Assembly: GCA_014925825.1 (NCBI GenBank)
Contig: JACGCK010000011.1
Location: 248,001-312,000, forward strand
DNA from: Pholiota molesta
Lineage: Eukaryota > Basidiomycota > Agaricomycetes > Agaricales > Strophariaceae
DNA length: 64,000 bases
Reading direction: 5' to 3'
Both the position numbers and the translations under genes were made by a program. The notes beneath the pieces are model-generated. The model saw only the letters and a list, made by a program, of their open reading frames with translations, was not told where the DNA came from and did no database searches. The stretch's first letter is position 1. Each line of letters starts with the position of its first letter. This document shows, piece by piece, positions 33,483 to 46,961 of this stretch.

Positions 33483-35297
33483 TCAGAGCGGTATGTGCGG
33501 AGGAGTAGGAGAGAGAGTGGGAGTTGTCTGGTTCTGCAAATACTCCACATACTCGACAAGGAACTTGACCTGTTCATACGTTTCCACGGCCTTCGCACTT
33601 CGCCGTCGCCGCACAAGCGTGATCACCTTCTCGACAAAGGCGACGGGGTCTTGCGCCGGTGCGGGTGCGGAAACGCTTCCATTCGCATACGCAACCGTTG
33701 AGCCGTTTATGATGGTAGAGAGTGAGTAAGCGTTGCCAAGCCAGCCGCATAGCCCGAGCCTGATCACCCAACAGCAGGCGACGACGCCTGCGCGGCCAAC
33801 GCCGCCGCGACAATGTACGAGAACGGGCACGCCGCAAAGGGTATACCGGTTGATCAGGTCCATGAGGTAGGTATCAAGACATGCTGCGGATGTCGGCGCA
33901 AGGCCCTCTGGAATAGGTAATCTGATGCAAATGGGTAGAATCAAGTAAGTATGTGGGCGAATATGAGAGGGTAACAGGATCGTACCGAAGAACGTCAATT
34001 CCGATCGTTTTTGCACACTGTTCGTATTCGGGCCATGGGGCGCCTAGAAATTCGAGTTCTTCGTTATCCAAGCAACTTTTAAAATCCGAATGTTAGCATG
34101 GATCGTGCGACGGCAGAACAAGGGAAAAAAAGCTGACCAGACGATGCATCCAACACCTAACTGCTTCATGCGTCTCATATCGGTTTCAAGGTCTCTGCAA
34201 ACACCGCTTCGGCCTTTCACAGGGCCCTCAAGGCGAACTGAAAAATATGAGCGCAAGGAGCAGAATAGTGATGGTGAATATACCTTTCTTGCCCGGACAT
34301 GACGATAAATATAGATTTCCAATTGTAAAAGGAGGAGGATTGCGAGTAGATTGACGATCATGGTAGGGTATAGTTTTTGGCGTGATTGTCATGGATGGCG
34401 TCCGAGAAAAAGGAGGCAAAAACAATGGGGTTTCCATTGGTGACGGGTATGACTCTGAAAAGCGAGAAGACACGGAGAGGGAGACAGATACATTGGTTTC
34501 AGGACGAAAGCCGGTCAATGTGACCTGTTCAGTGCGAATGCGGGTATCTTGGCCACAGTCTATGCCCGAGTTTAATGCAGCGTGGAGAGCGTCGGTTACG
34601 TGTGAACGGGTGCGAAAGTAGCTCTGCGGTGTTTGTTTCGTGAGGGTAGCGAAAGTAGAAAGAAAGGGCGGCAGTGGCGGCAGTAGAGGCTGCAGCGCTT
34701 GAAAGCGTGTATCACGCAGGGAAGACAGGCGGTCAAGAGTAAAGGAAGCGGGTATATCGAGGAGACTAGGCGCGCTTTGGGACAGAAGCGCGTGCGAGGA
34801 GATGAGGTCAACAAGGTCTGCTGGAATCATGAACGAGATGCTGAGATGTGGGGTGTGAGCACATAAACGCGGCAGACATGGGCAGGACGTACTTGATAGG
34901 GTGGGTGCGTGACGTTTTCACCTGGGCTTGGGAAGAAGTGGGCAGGGGCTCTGACATGGCGGCCATGATTTCGTCCTGGAGACTGACAGATGGACAGGTG
35001 TCGGGTACGGCGGCGTCGGCGGGGGCGGGGGCGGGACACCATGCGCGCAGGCGGTCGTTGAGGAGCTGGCGCGCGCGCAGCTGGGCGAAGTGGTCGGGCG
35101 CATGGAGGGACAGGGGCAGGTAGCGGACGGGGGCACCTGGACGCGGGTTAGAACATTGCAGAGCGCGTGATGGGGCGCGACGCACCGTGGACGCCGAACT
35201 TGGCGCGACTGTAGTCGCTGGCGTGGTGCTGGGACGCGAGGCGGGCGAGGTGGGCAGGGGCGGGGACGGGGGACGGCCGGCAGGGAGGGACGGACAT
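33483..35297 (-). CDS. Dual-specificity (CDKN3-like) protein phosphatase with long N-terminal extension
   Basis: Six exons: 35297-35186, 35136-34893, 34840-34284, 34237-34138, 34075-33986 and 33921-33483 (513 residues, in frame). The C-terminal half is the phosphatase: LYLSSCPGKKVRLEGPVKG, VCRDLETDMRRMKQLGVGCI, a substrate-side loop NEELEFLGAPWPEY, IDVLRLPIPEGLAP, and the P-loop HCRGGVGRAGV with catalytic Cys and Arg of CX5R. The general acid is not obvious. The N-terminal ~270 residues include SRAKFGVHGAPVRYLPLSL and a Ser/Thr/Pro-rich region; they may be regulatory. Substrate unknown; CDKN3/KAP relatives dephosphorylate Cdk T-loops. Start codons of this gene and the chitin synthase are 176 bp apart, head to head. 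Confidence 0.85.
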
Positions 35298-35473
35298 GGG
35301 GGCGGGGGACAAGCTTGACGCTTGGCAGTGATGGGGTGGCGCACGTGCTTGGGCTTCTTCCTTCGCTGGTGCTGGTTCCCACTCATTCTCTTCCTCGTCT
35401 TTTGCAGCAAGGCTGGCTCTCGCTCGTCCCCTCAGCCGCAGCCCGTCCACGGTCCTTCACCCCACTCGTTCCC

Positions 35474-38400
35474 ATGGCCCTTCGTTTCCAGACGAACTAC
35501 GACTTCACCGATGTCCCCATCCCCACCACCCGCCAGCCCCCGCCCTCAGGCGCCACCATCCGCCGCGCAAAGACCCTCACAAAGCCAGAGCGCGGCGTCG
35601 CTCCCGTCCCCCTCATCAACCCCCCCACCCTCCTTCCAGGCTCAGCTGGCGCCCCCCTCCCACCCTCCAACGACGACTACAATGGCTCGACGTCGTGGCG
35701 CATTTTCTCCCGCATAGTTACCTTCTGGGCCCCCGACTTTGTCCTCAGCTCCCTCGGCGGCCTCAAGGACAAGGCCGTTCGCCAAGCCTGGAGAGAAAAG
35801 GTCGCTCTGTGCTTCCTCATCGGCCTCATGTGTTGTACCGTCGGCTTCGTAACCGTCGGCTTCCAGAAAGTCCTCTGTCCTGAAACCAGCATTTCCAACT
35901 TCCTCCGCGTCGGCACTTCCAATGTTGTCCTCGGCGTACACGGCACCATGTACAACATCAGCCACCTCAAGGTCCCCAGTGGTGCTACTTTTTCTACCCT
36001 GACAGGCGCCCCTGGCCAAGATATCACCCCTTACTTTGTACGGAGCGCTTCCCAGTTCAAATCTTGTTCGGGCCTCAAGTTTCGTGTCGCCCTCGACGAT
36101 CCCTGTCCAACCCCAGATTCCTGTCCTTTGGGCCTTCTCAACTCTACCGCCAATCTCAACAGCCTAGGTTTGACCAATACTCAATTCATCGTGGGTTATA
36201 CATGGGACCAAATCGCCAATCTTACTGGATTTCTCGTCCTCGATGGTGCTGTCATCAATCTCACCCCATACTTGTCTCTCCATAGCAGCCCTATTCCGTC
36301 GGACAGCGTCGATGCAGCCATTCGCACCATCATGAAATCCGACGTCAGCGGCAGTGGCAAGGATGCCATCCGACTTTTCTACAACCGCGCCGATCTCAAA
36401 TCCGCTATTCCATGCATCAAAGAACGTTACTACGCAGGCAATATCGACAAGGTCACACCAGGCTGTTTCGTGTCGGCACTATTCCTCTATGCAGGCTTAA
36501 TTGTCATCCTTGGATTGGTTTTCGTGCGCTTCGTCATGGCCTGTATCTTCAACTGGTTCCTTTCAGAGAGACTGGCGGGTCCGCCCACCAGCCATGATCT
36601 CAATCGTTCTGCCATCAGTCCTGCGGTCATGCCAGAAGGAGCCAACGTTTCCGTTGACAACAAGAACGGTACTGCACCCTGGGCGGGCGGTCAAAAGAAG
36701 CTCAGCAGCAAGGCCAACAAGATCGTCCCCTCGCTCACATCCTCATCAAGTACAACATTGATCAACTCGGACAACGGCACAGCACCCATCATGAGTCTCA
36801 CGCAGATTGGAGCAGAGTTGTTTGCCGTCTGTTTGGTGACCTGCTACTCTGAAGGCGAGGAATCATTACGCACCACCCTGGATTCCATATCAACGACAAC
36901 ATATTCGGACGCGAGAAAACTTTTGTTCATTGTTGCTGATGGCATGATCACTGGAGCTGGAGAAAAGAGGAGCACGCCTGATATCTGCGTTTCTTTGCTA
37001 GAGGCAGATCCACGCTTTGGAAATCCCATCCCCATGGCATATGCTTCGGTCGGCTCAGGGGCAAAAGCTCAGAATCGGGCAATGGTATACGCGGGTCACT
37101 ACAGTGCGTATGGTGTATTCATTTTAAGTCCACATTAACTGATGCTCAACAGCTGTGGCGGGACGCCGGACGCCTACTGTCATCATCGTCAAGTGCGGAA
37201 CTGATGCTGAGGCCATGTCTGACAAGAAACCTGGCAATCGCGGGAAACGCGACAGCCAGCTCATTTTGATGAACTTCTTTTCCCGCGTGACTTACAACGA
37301 TCGCATGACACCCCTGGATTTTGACCTTTTCCGGAAGATGCACATCCTGATGGGCGTCACACCCGACTTTTTCGAGGTTTGCCTTATGGTGCGTGGGAGA
37401 AAGTTTATTATCTATATTGCGAATTTTCAATGCGTTTGTCTGATAGGTCGACGCTGACACCAAGGTGTTCCCGTCATCGCTGAAGCACCTTGTCAACTGC
37501 ATGCATCACGACCAAATGATCATGGGTGTGTGCGGCGAGACGCGTATCGCGAACAAGCGTCAATCATGGGTGACAGCCATTCAGGTCTTTGAATATTTCA
37601 TTTCCCATCATTTGGCAAAGGCATTCGAGTCGGTCTTTGGAGGTGTTTCCTGTTTGCCAGGATGTTTCTCTATGTTCAGGCTCAAGGCAAGAAAAACGAC
37701 AGGCGATGATTGGGTCCCGCTCATTATCAAACCCGAAATCGTCAAGGAATACAGCCAAAGCGAGGTCTCTACATTACATCAGAAGAATCTCCTCTTGCTT
37801 GGTGAAGATCGTTTCCTCACGACAATCTTGATTCGGACCTTCCCGAACAGGAAAATGATGTTCTTGCCCCAGGCTAGATGTAGGACGATCGTTCCGGATA
37901 CCTTCAGCATTCTCCTCTCGCAACGTCGGCGATGGATCAATTCAACTATTCACAACCTCATGGAACTGGTTCTCGTTCGCAATCTCTGTGGTACTTTCTG
38001 CTTCAGCATGCAGTTTGTCGTTTTCATGGATCTCGTTGGCACGGTGGTGCTTCCTATCGCCATCAGTTTGACATATGCCCTCATCGTTAGTATGGCCATC
38101 ACCCCTCCGAAAACTTTCGAAGAAGCTATTCCACTCATGCTGCTCTGTGCCGTTTTGGGTCTCCCTGCTGTTCTGATCATGATCACGACAAGAAAAGTGG
38201 TATATGTCTTCTGGATGTTGATCTATCTGCTCGCTTTGCCGATATGGAATTGTGTCCTGCCTTTATACGCGTTTTGGCATTTCGACGACTTCTCTTGGGG
38301 AGAGACGAGGTACGTTTTGATTATTTGACTCATGATAAATTCGTGCTAATCATGCTATTTTGCTTATACAGAAAAGTTGAAGGCGAAGGCAAAGATGAGG

Positions 38401-39086
38401 GTCATGGCGGTGGAGGCGGACATGATACTTTGCCTGCCGTACCATTGCGTCGTTGGGAGGACTGGGAACGGTCGAGATTGCGCAAACTCAAACGCGAAGA
38501 GAGACGTCGCAAAGACTTCGAGCGAGCCCATCCCTCCGGTTACATGGCTGGCGACCGCGACTTCCTCGCAGCTCCAGACACCCGCAGCGTCTATACACGC
38601 AGTCAGTATGACGGCTCTGATACCATGTCATTAAACTCCTCAGACGACGATCACTGGGGCACGCAAATCGGAGGCTACAACGAACATAACACACAATTTC
38701 CGCCACCGCCAGTCGGACTAATTCGCCCCGAAAATGTGGACAGAGCCAAGGTGGTGGACGGCGCCGAACTAGAAGCCATGCTGGAAATGGGATTCGACGA
38801 CCGGCCACCCGCGCCTAATGGCACATCATATGTTCCTCGCTATCAACTAACCGACGGGTCGACTACACAACTTGCTAATGTCAATGGCAATGGATATTCA
38901 CCGCTAGCTAGATCGGGTTCGCCAGGGCTCGCGAACCAAAACCTAAATAACATGTTATCACCCACATCACCTACAATACCTATCTCAGGCGACTCTGGGG
39001 CTGGGCGCCAGCCGCCTCGAAGTGCGGGTGCTCCTGCTGACCGCTATGGACCGCTTGGCCCTCTCGATCCCGAGACCAAGTTCTGA
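35474..39086 (+). CDS. CHS: Chitin synthase, class IV
   Basis: Processive GT2 enzyme that polymerises GlcNAc into chitin at the plasma membrane. Four exons: 35474-37103, 37153-37388, 37447-38309 and 38372-39086 (1147 residues, in frame). The N-terminus shows the class IV layout: disordered start, [19 protein letters not shown], a first membrane segment ([20 protein letters not shown]), a large extracytoplasmic domain with N-glycosylation sites, and a second segment (~residues 335-360). Catalytic motifs are DADTKVFP (~624), GEDRFLT (~742) and QRRRW (781-785), then a C-terminal membrane cluster and the cytosolic tail [20 protein letters not shown]. The start is the ATG with the conserved N-terminus; upstream in-frame ATGs would enter the shared promoter. 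Confidence 0.96.
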
Positions 39087-39724
39087 ACATTGGCCGTCTT
39101 CGTCTCTTTCTCCTTGGCCTCTCTTCAAGACACACATTTATCCATCCTTTGCATACCTGCCCGATCTTTGCATTATTAGCTATACCCCTCACACCCATGC
39201 GATGTCATTCACGTAGCTTTTGCACCTCGACCGTATTTCATGATGGACCACGGAAGTTTCTTAGTACCCGCCTTTTTAATACCCGTAGTAGTAGTCGTCA
39301 CTGCGGGACATTCCACGTTATCTCGTAGCTAGTTGGGCCGCCATGTCGTTCTTTTCATCTATTTGCGCATCGTTTTTCCTAACATTATAATACTTCTGGA
39401 ATAGCTATGCACGGAAACTGAAGAAAAAAATAATGATAAAGGTGTAGAAGATATGTTGCCTGCATTGAGTTGGTTGCACATGATTTGGCAAGTGAATACT
39501 GGGTGAACAGAACAGCTCCTGTAAAGGGCCGCGCGTGCCGATCGGCAGCAGTGATTTACAGCTTTCCTGTTACCATTACCTTGCCATTACCTGTTGCAAC
39601 ATTCATTCCCCAGCTTGACAGTTCCCCTCGTTTCTCCAGCTGCAATATCTACAAGCTATACGACTCGATATACACACCTTCAACAAATCTCTTCCCGCTG
39701 ACGAGTTCCTAATAATCAATCTAC
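39087..39724. other. Intergenic
   Basis: 638 bp between two plus-strand genes: the chitin synthase 3' end and the promoter of the ATPase gene. No coding or RNA signal seen. Confidence 0.5.
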
Positions 39725-42700
39725 ATGGTAGTCTCGAAGGATAAATTAGTATGTGTTTCTCTAATCACGACTGATCCTGTTCATCTGAGTATCGCCTTCC
39801 CGAAACTCTAGTGGGCGACAGGGCACGACGAGACGGTAGAAGTCAATCAGCGGGCTCTGATCGACAAAGTACTCGCTCGCTATTCAGGCGAATTTACTGT
39901 GTTCCGTGAGCTCTTGCAGAACTCGGACGATGCGCAATCGGAGGCGGTGGAGATCAGATTCGAAACACAGGCATACCTCGCGAGAAAGGCTAGGAGCAGT
40001 CTGGAGAGCCTCCGGAAGCTGCAATCAGCTCCGAGGGACCCTTGCCAGACCTTAAGACCACGCATGTACGTCCGCAGTTCTTCCAACGACTTGGGACTGA
40101 ACGATCTGCCCAAGGTTCACCAATGGACATTCAAGAACAATGGTATCGTCTTTCGCGAAGAAGATTGGAGTCGACTGAAGAAGATAGGTGCGTCTTGAGT
40201 AGAACATTGGCGAAGCTGTCTGAAGCTCACGTTTATTCTAGCTGAGGGCAATCCGGATGAGGAGAAGATTGGCGCTTTTGGTGTGGGTTAGTGAACTTCC
40301 AATTGAAGCATATATATCTGTGCTCATAGACTCAGGTTTTATAGCCTGTTCTCGGTAACGGAGGAGCCATTCGTGACGTCTGGAGGTACGGCTCATTTCC
40401 TTGCATGAAACAAGTGATATTGACGGGAATTTAGATCAATGGATGGGTTTCTATTGGAAGGACAAAAAGGATCAGGTACATTCTTCCAAGCTATGCGTCT
40501 GTATGGTCATTCCGCTTACTGAAAATCTGTCTAGTTATTTGCTCGAAGGGGGCAGCTACCTGATGCTGAAGATGACCCATCTTCGAGGAGATGGACAAGT
40601 TTTTCCATGACTCTCAGAGAGCCTGCTCCCATCCCAATTGCGTTCGATTTCACCAGATTTCTCGTGTCTTCTCTAACATTTATGAGAACCCTGGGCGAAG
40701 TCAGCGTGTTTTTTGACGACAAGCGCCTTGTCAGACTTAATAAAGCAGCTGGGCAGCCCCGAGCTCTGGGTATACCTAAAGGACTTAATGCACGTTCCCC
40801 ATCTGGAATTATGATCGTGGATGGAATACAAACTACTCGTGAGTCTATCTTCCGGCTGACATTATAAGATTACTTTTATGTTAAGCTTTGTTTTCAGCGC
40901 TGTACATCAAAGCACAAGTAATGAAATGGATTTACACATCTGGAACGGAGAAGAAAAGAATTGCACCGCCGAAGGTCATTAACATCACTAAACCTTCTGG
41001 TGGCGGTAGTTTCTTTTCTTCCTTATTTTCTTCCATCGCTGGGACTGCCACGTCTCAAAGAGCTGTCACGCCGGCCCCTCTTCCTCCTCCAAAGCCTGTA
41101 GACCATTTAGCTATCAACGAAACTAGTGTTTCATTATCGATATACTCAGCCTCAGTCCAAGTACGGTTGGATAAGAAACTCTCCTCTGAAATAAATCGTT
41201 CTACCAAGAAGAATCCTCCGACTAAAATAAAATTTGAACTCATCTATGTCAGTTGATTTTGTGGTGCTCGTTCGATATCAGTATTGACCATGTTCCAGAC
41301 GGCTAAAGATGAATATGATGCCAGCCTGGAAGAGGATGCTAAACAGCCTGAGGCAACTGGTAGCATATTCCAGGGGTTGCGTGCAGATGTCGACGGGTAA
41401 GCAATCTATAACGATGAAGTGCGATATCACTCAATATTCATTTTGCATATAGAACTGGTGCTGCTCGCGTTTTCATTGTAAGAACCATCTCTTTATTGAA
41501 ATATAATAATGTATGCAAATGCTTCAAGTAGGGGCATAGCACAGCTCAAAGCACTGGAATAGGCGGTCATATTGCAGCACGCTTCATCCCAACAGTCGAA
41601 CGTGAATCGATTGATTTTATGTAAGCGCTCTTGGGAAATCTCCTTTCCATCATTTGAATGCTAACGTAAATTCCATATCAGGGACCGCAATGTTGCAAGT
41701 AAGTTATAGAACCTACTTAACAAGCCACGCTTTACTAACTGCTACTGAATAATTAGTCTGGAATAGAGAACTGCTCCACGTTGGTGGCCTTCTATCCAGA
41801 GCTACATACGAATTCGAATTATCAACTGTCCGCGAACAGTGGGAAGCCTCGAGCATTGGGATAAGCACCCCCTCGCTAGAAATACAACAGCGCCTTCGAG
41901 CCCGAGTGATACATGCACTACAGTTCTTCATGTTCTACACGTCTACGCCATCATCTGACGTCTCAAGCTTGATGGAAGCTGCCTTTTTCTCTTGTACATC
42001 GGACGGACATTTCCCAATCGTAACCAGCAAAGGAATTCGAGATATCAAAGATGTTCGTCTTCCCGATCCGACATTTTCTGGCTTCCTCAAGGATCTGCCC
42101 ACTCTCCCTGATGAGGTGATGGCAGGGGCACCTGGTATAATTTCCGCCCTCCAGGCCAGAGGATTGATCAAGGCAATCGATTTTCAGGATGTTCTCAAGG
42201 AATTACAGTCTCGCCCTTTGACCGAGAACGAATTTGTTTCTTGTCTTAATTGGTGGATTGAAATCTTCAAGGAGTCAGATCGCAGCCGATTACTACCAAT
42301 ACGATCACAAGTGATCAATGCAATCGTTTTATCCGTTGGACAGGAGAATGGCCCTAATCAAAAGATTATCCGCTGGCCTCAATCAGGTCATTCATAAATC
42401 CTCGATCCCCGGCTGGAAACATTCCTTCGGAAGCTCCGCTACCTGAATCGTTGCTACCTGTCTCTATAAGCAAACTCTTCAAACCCGATGTGCTCTTGGC
42501 ATGTTTCCCTGGACCGAGCTTTCCTTAGTTCAATGGCTTTCTTTCATTTGCAGCACCCCCAACTTGCCCGTGGAATACGATATCGCAGCCTCGCCAATTT
42601 GGTCAGAACGAGTTTTGACACTCATCACACGTTCTTGGCCGACGCTTACAGCTGCGTCCAAGGCAGAAATTGTACAAATTCTTCGAATCAAAACATGCAT

Positions 42701-45700
42701 TCCAACCTCTGCTGGTTTGAAAACTCCCCATGAAGCATATTTCCAAATGTCAACATATTTGGTGATTTACCTGTTGTAACTTTCCAATCTGGCACCGTTA
42801 TCAAAGGTACCTTGGAGAAAGTTCTTCAGGAGCTTGGAGTCCGCAAACACGTTGAATTGCAAATAATTTTCAACAGGTGAGCTGCATTTCTCTGTGAACT
42901 TTGAAGAGAATCATTAACGGATAATATTTGACGCCAGAATGATCAAGACCAACGAATGGACAATAGCAGATCTCACCAAATACCTGGTATCTGTCAAGGA
43001 TTCCTTGACACCAGAGGAAATGACTCGCCTCAGAGCCACGGCGGCCTTTCCAACAGAATTGAAGGAGGAAAACACCCCCGGTGAAAAGCGAACCCGATAC
43101 AAGGCAGGCCAATTATATGAACCTCTTGAAGTTTTTCGGACTCTCGGGTTGCCTATTATCGATTGGGGCCAACACACGAAATGGCGGGGTTCGTCTGAAG
43201 AAGGTATACCGTCTTGTCTCCTAATGAATGAATTCAGAAGACCTAACGAAAAGAGTAGCCAAACTATTGTTCAGCCTTGGCTTGCAGCGCTTTCCTCCAT
43301 TACCAAAGGTGATAGCACTGTGTACAGATAATGATCCAAATGTAAGTCGCTCTTGAAAATTTACACGATACCAACAGATACTTAGCATATCGATCAGATA
43401 CGGACAGCGGCTTTGAAGTACTTGATCGACAATGTTGATTCGAAATATCAGGACTACGATCCAATGAACTTTAAAGATACACGCTTTATTCCGGCATCGA
43501 AAGGATCCGAAGCTTGTTTGGGGAATATACAAGAGGTATGTATTGGACTATAATATAGTATGGAAATTGTATTGAATACGGCTCTAGGTCTTTTCGGCTC
43601 CATGGGCTGGTGTTGGCTTCATGGTTCTCCAATCCGACTATCAAATGCATGCATCGAAGTTAAAAATCAAGGATCACCCCCCTGCTTCGCAGTTGATGTA
43701 TTTCCTTCAAACGAAACCTCCCTCAAGCGATGAAGAAGCAGCGAATCTATTTCGTCTCCTTGCTGGAAGAGTCAACGGTTTGTGCACTTCTTCTGCAACT
43801 AGTCAACCCTGATGGAAATCCGATAGATTTCAAAAGTTCGGACTTGCAAAGGCTTTCCAGCATAGCTTTTGTGCCTGTACATGCCGAGAAAGGAATGGCC
43901 GGTCCAACTGTTCGCTGGTTGCCTCCTTCGCAATGTTATCTGGCCGGAGAAGGTGGCGCAGCGTTCCATTCTAAGCTATTCGTCTTCGTCGATTTTGGCA
44001 CAAGCGCCAATGCATTCCTTACTGCTTGTGGGACAAGAAGCCAGCCTAGCGTTGAAGAGGTCGCCAAGATACTGCTGAGCAACCCTCTCCAGTTCTATGA
44101 GCTGGCGCAAGGGCCTGTCAAGTCAGTTGAATTCCTGCTCCCCCATTTTTACTTCTTTAAACATACGATATTAGTTTCCTTGCAGAACTCCGCAACCTCG
44201 CAGTAAACATAAAATCTATCTCATCCACCACCATATTGAGAATGAAAAGAGCGCCAGTTCTCCTTGGGCTTCAGCGGAAGCCAAAGAAGCAAACCAAATC
44301 CGCCGATGATTGGGATGAGGATGAATGGGATGTAGTATACGAGCTCAAGAAACCTGGCGACATTATTATCGCAGATGATACACATACCTATCAGGCTTTT
44401 GGAGACTCCCTCTTTACGGCACCGCAGGAAGACATCATAGAAGGTAATGAAACTTTTCTTTCTTGGATCAGTTGTTAATGGAATATTGTATCTAGCATTC
44501 TACGTCAGCCTTGGTTCTCAGCGATTGAGTAAAGTTGTCAGAGAAGAATATCAGACAACAGGAGAATTGCGCGATTCTAAGTCTGCGTTGGAGACTTGTA
44601 CATTAATACTTGAAAGATTGCCTCTATTCCTTCACGAGCATACCCATGCAGCTACTCGTGTTTCTTTTTCCTGGTTGTCGTCTAACAAAAACTTCGTCGT
44701 CAGGGCTTTCGGAAAGCTGGTTGTTGTCAAGTATCTCAATTTTGGGCTTCTGAATCTCTCTCGAAAACAAGATGCTTCGGCAGTAGCCCGACGAACTGGC
44801 TCTGGTCCCATAGAGTTATGGATAGCCGGAAACTCTCAAGTGGATATGTATGAGTAAGCTGTTTTTTCTTAACAGATAGACGTTTGCCGTTCATCTAAAC
44901 CTCAATACCTACAGAGTGGCAACATCGCTGAATCGCCTTCTTTTCGATTCGCCAAAAGCCAATGATGCACTTCTTTTTATGACCATCCTGTCAACCGACC
45001 TCCGATCGCTAAAACGCAGAGGGTACAATGGTAAGTTTTGTGGTTGCCGCCTTGGAATGAACACAACTTAATCGAGGCCGAAAATTTGTTACATAGTGGA
45101 CAGAATTCTTCGACAGCAACGAGACGCTCGTTTGGCAGCGGAAAGTGCCAGGATAGCAAAGGAACAGGAAGAAGCTCGACAGATACTCCCTGGATCATTT
45201 GAGTCGGAAAAAATCCCAGGCCCTAGGGAACTGGATCATGACCAGCAGACTCTTGTTGCCCAACCAAGAGGGGCATCACCTCCGCCCTTGGCCAGTACTT
45301 TCCAAAACTTACGCCGTAAGCTTGCATCTGTGACGTCAGCCCAAACGGAAAAATTGGCAAATTTGGCGAACCAGCCGTCTACTAAGCCAGCAGGTCAACC
45401 GCTTGGTGAACATCACCCTGGGCCTTCGAAGCAACCTCCAACCATAGCACCTCCGGAATGGAGCGGCCATACATCCACACCTGCGGGTGGTTCCAACGAT
45501 ACCTCTGGGGTGACTCCATTGAGTAATATATGTATGATCCAAATATCCTTATATCTATTCACCTTGGGTTGCTGACATATCATTGCAGCTAGAAACATAG
45601 ACCTTGCCGTCAATTCCTGTCGACCGGAATCGGGCGATCTTCTTCAAAACCGCGAACATATGCAAAGAGTCACAGAGAGCGTGAACGATGGATATTGCGA

Positions 45701-46408
45701 CATCTCTGGGCGAAAGGGCGATTTGCGCAACATCGGTACGTTATTCAGATGGTGAATCTTATTTTTTTTCTAGTCTGATTATATACGTATTACTAGGTCG
45801 AATGGGGCCGGTCAAAATTTATCTTTCAGAAGGTATAAGGAAAATTCAACTTGAAATGAAAATGTCTCTGATAAATGGCCCATTGGTTAGAGGTGACAAC
45901 ATCGCCAGAATCGTTCATGGAGGTTAAGAACCTGCCCATTGCCCGTTTTATTCATGTCATGACTCCATTGGCCAACATATATGAGCTACCCATCACCAAT
46001 CTCCATATATTCTATGACCTGCAAGGTGGAATTATTGCCTTTAATAGGAATGGAAGCATCTTCCTCAATTTGCGATACTTTGAAGAATGGCGTAAGTGAC
46101 TCCTCCCTGCATGAACCTCGGTCCCCAGATATTCAATGTGACATCTAGATGATAATGATGTTCATGGCAATAAGTTACAAGAAGCCTACATATCCTGGTA
46201 TCGTCAATTTTTAGGTTGTCAAGAGCTTTAACATACTCATTCTAACGATAGGTACTTCACGATCGCTCACGAAATTGCCCATAACCTTGTGCAGCCCCAC
46301 AACTCGGAGCATGAATTCTATTTTTCTGCCATATGCGAACGGTATCTTGCACAGCTTGCTCGACTTATTAGCTCAACTCCTACCACTTTGGATACGTTCA
46401 AGAAGTAA
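39725..46408 (+). CDS. DUF3684-type giant ATPase: sacsin/Hsp90-like GHKL domain with C-terminal HExxH motif
   Basis: About 1,760 residues in 26 exons, from ATG 39725 to TAA 46406-46408. The GHKL ATPase lies at the N-terminus: FRELLQNSDDAQ (Bergerat N-box, sacsin-like), WTFKNNGIVFREEDW, and IGAFGVGFYSLFSVTEE. A long alpha/beta region of unknown fold follows, then an acidic DDWDEDEWDVVYELKKPG stretch, a Gln/Glu-rich coiled coil (RILRQQRDARLAAESARIAK), and the C-terminus with FTIAHEIAHNLVQPHNSEHE, an HExxH motif with further His residues. Function unknown; Hsp90-like chaperone activity and a metal site are inferences. Five one-base losses are needed to keep the conserved frame: 39990-39995, 40337-40340, 42386-42387, 42507-42509 and 42740-42742. 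Around 43778-43802 the frame needs two more bases or removal of a 25-nt GT-AG segment. Confidence 0.82.
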
Positions 46409-46961
46409 TTTTTCGGACATTCATTCCAAACTCACTCCATGGAATTTATACTGTAACTTTAGCCATCTACATAATATAGTAATATTTTGATCTCAATTTC
46501 ATTTCTATTTTGCTACAGAGCTAAGATTACCCATCCAATTAGTTGTCTAAGGTCAAGGCCATAAGCAAGCTATAAGGCTCGAGTTGGGCTCGAAGTCGCG
46601 CCTGGGAGCACCTAGAGAGCTTCATTAAATGAGATTCCCAAAAAGGCAACCATGATCATAAATTCGGACGGGCGGGCCGCTATTGGCAGATGTTGTTAGT
46701 GCTTTAAACTGTACAATCGAATTCTCATACGTACACCTGCGGGCTTTCTCACCTCACACACCTTCTCATACGCTCAATAATCTACATACACGCGAGACGG
46801 AGGTATTCCTGGCAGGGTGTCGACACTCAGCTCACTTCCGGTGCGTTCAAGCAAGTTATGATCTTTTTGGACTTCATCCAAGATTCTATCCTCTATCCTA
46901 GTAGACTCCGGTAGCAAGTGTAGCACTAGGAAACTACCCTTAAGACTACATTCTACGAAAT
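46409..46961. other. Intergenic
   Basis: 553 bp between two plus-strand genes; AT-rich, no coding or RNA signal seen. Confidence 0.5.

Noticed and set aside
45833..45890. Apparent frameshift near the end of the DUF3684 gene
   Set aside because: A canonical 58-nt intron (GTATAAGG...GGTTAG) restores the frame.
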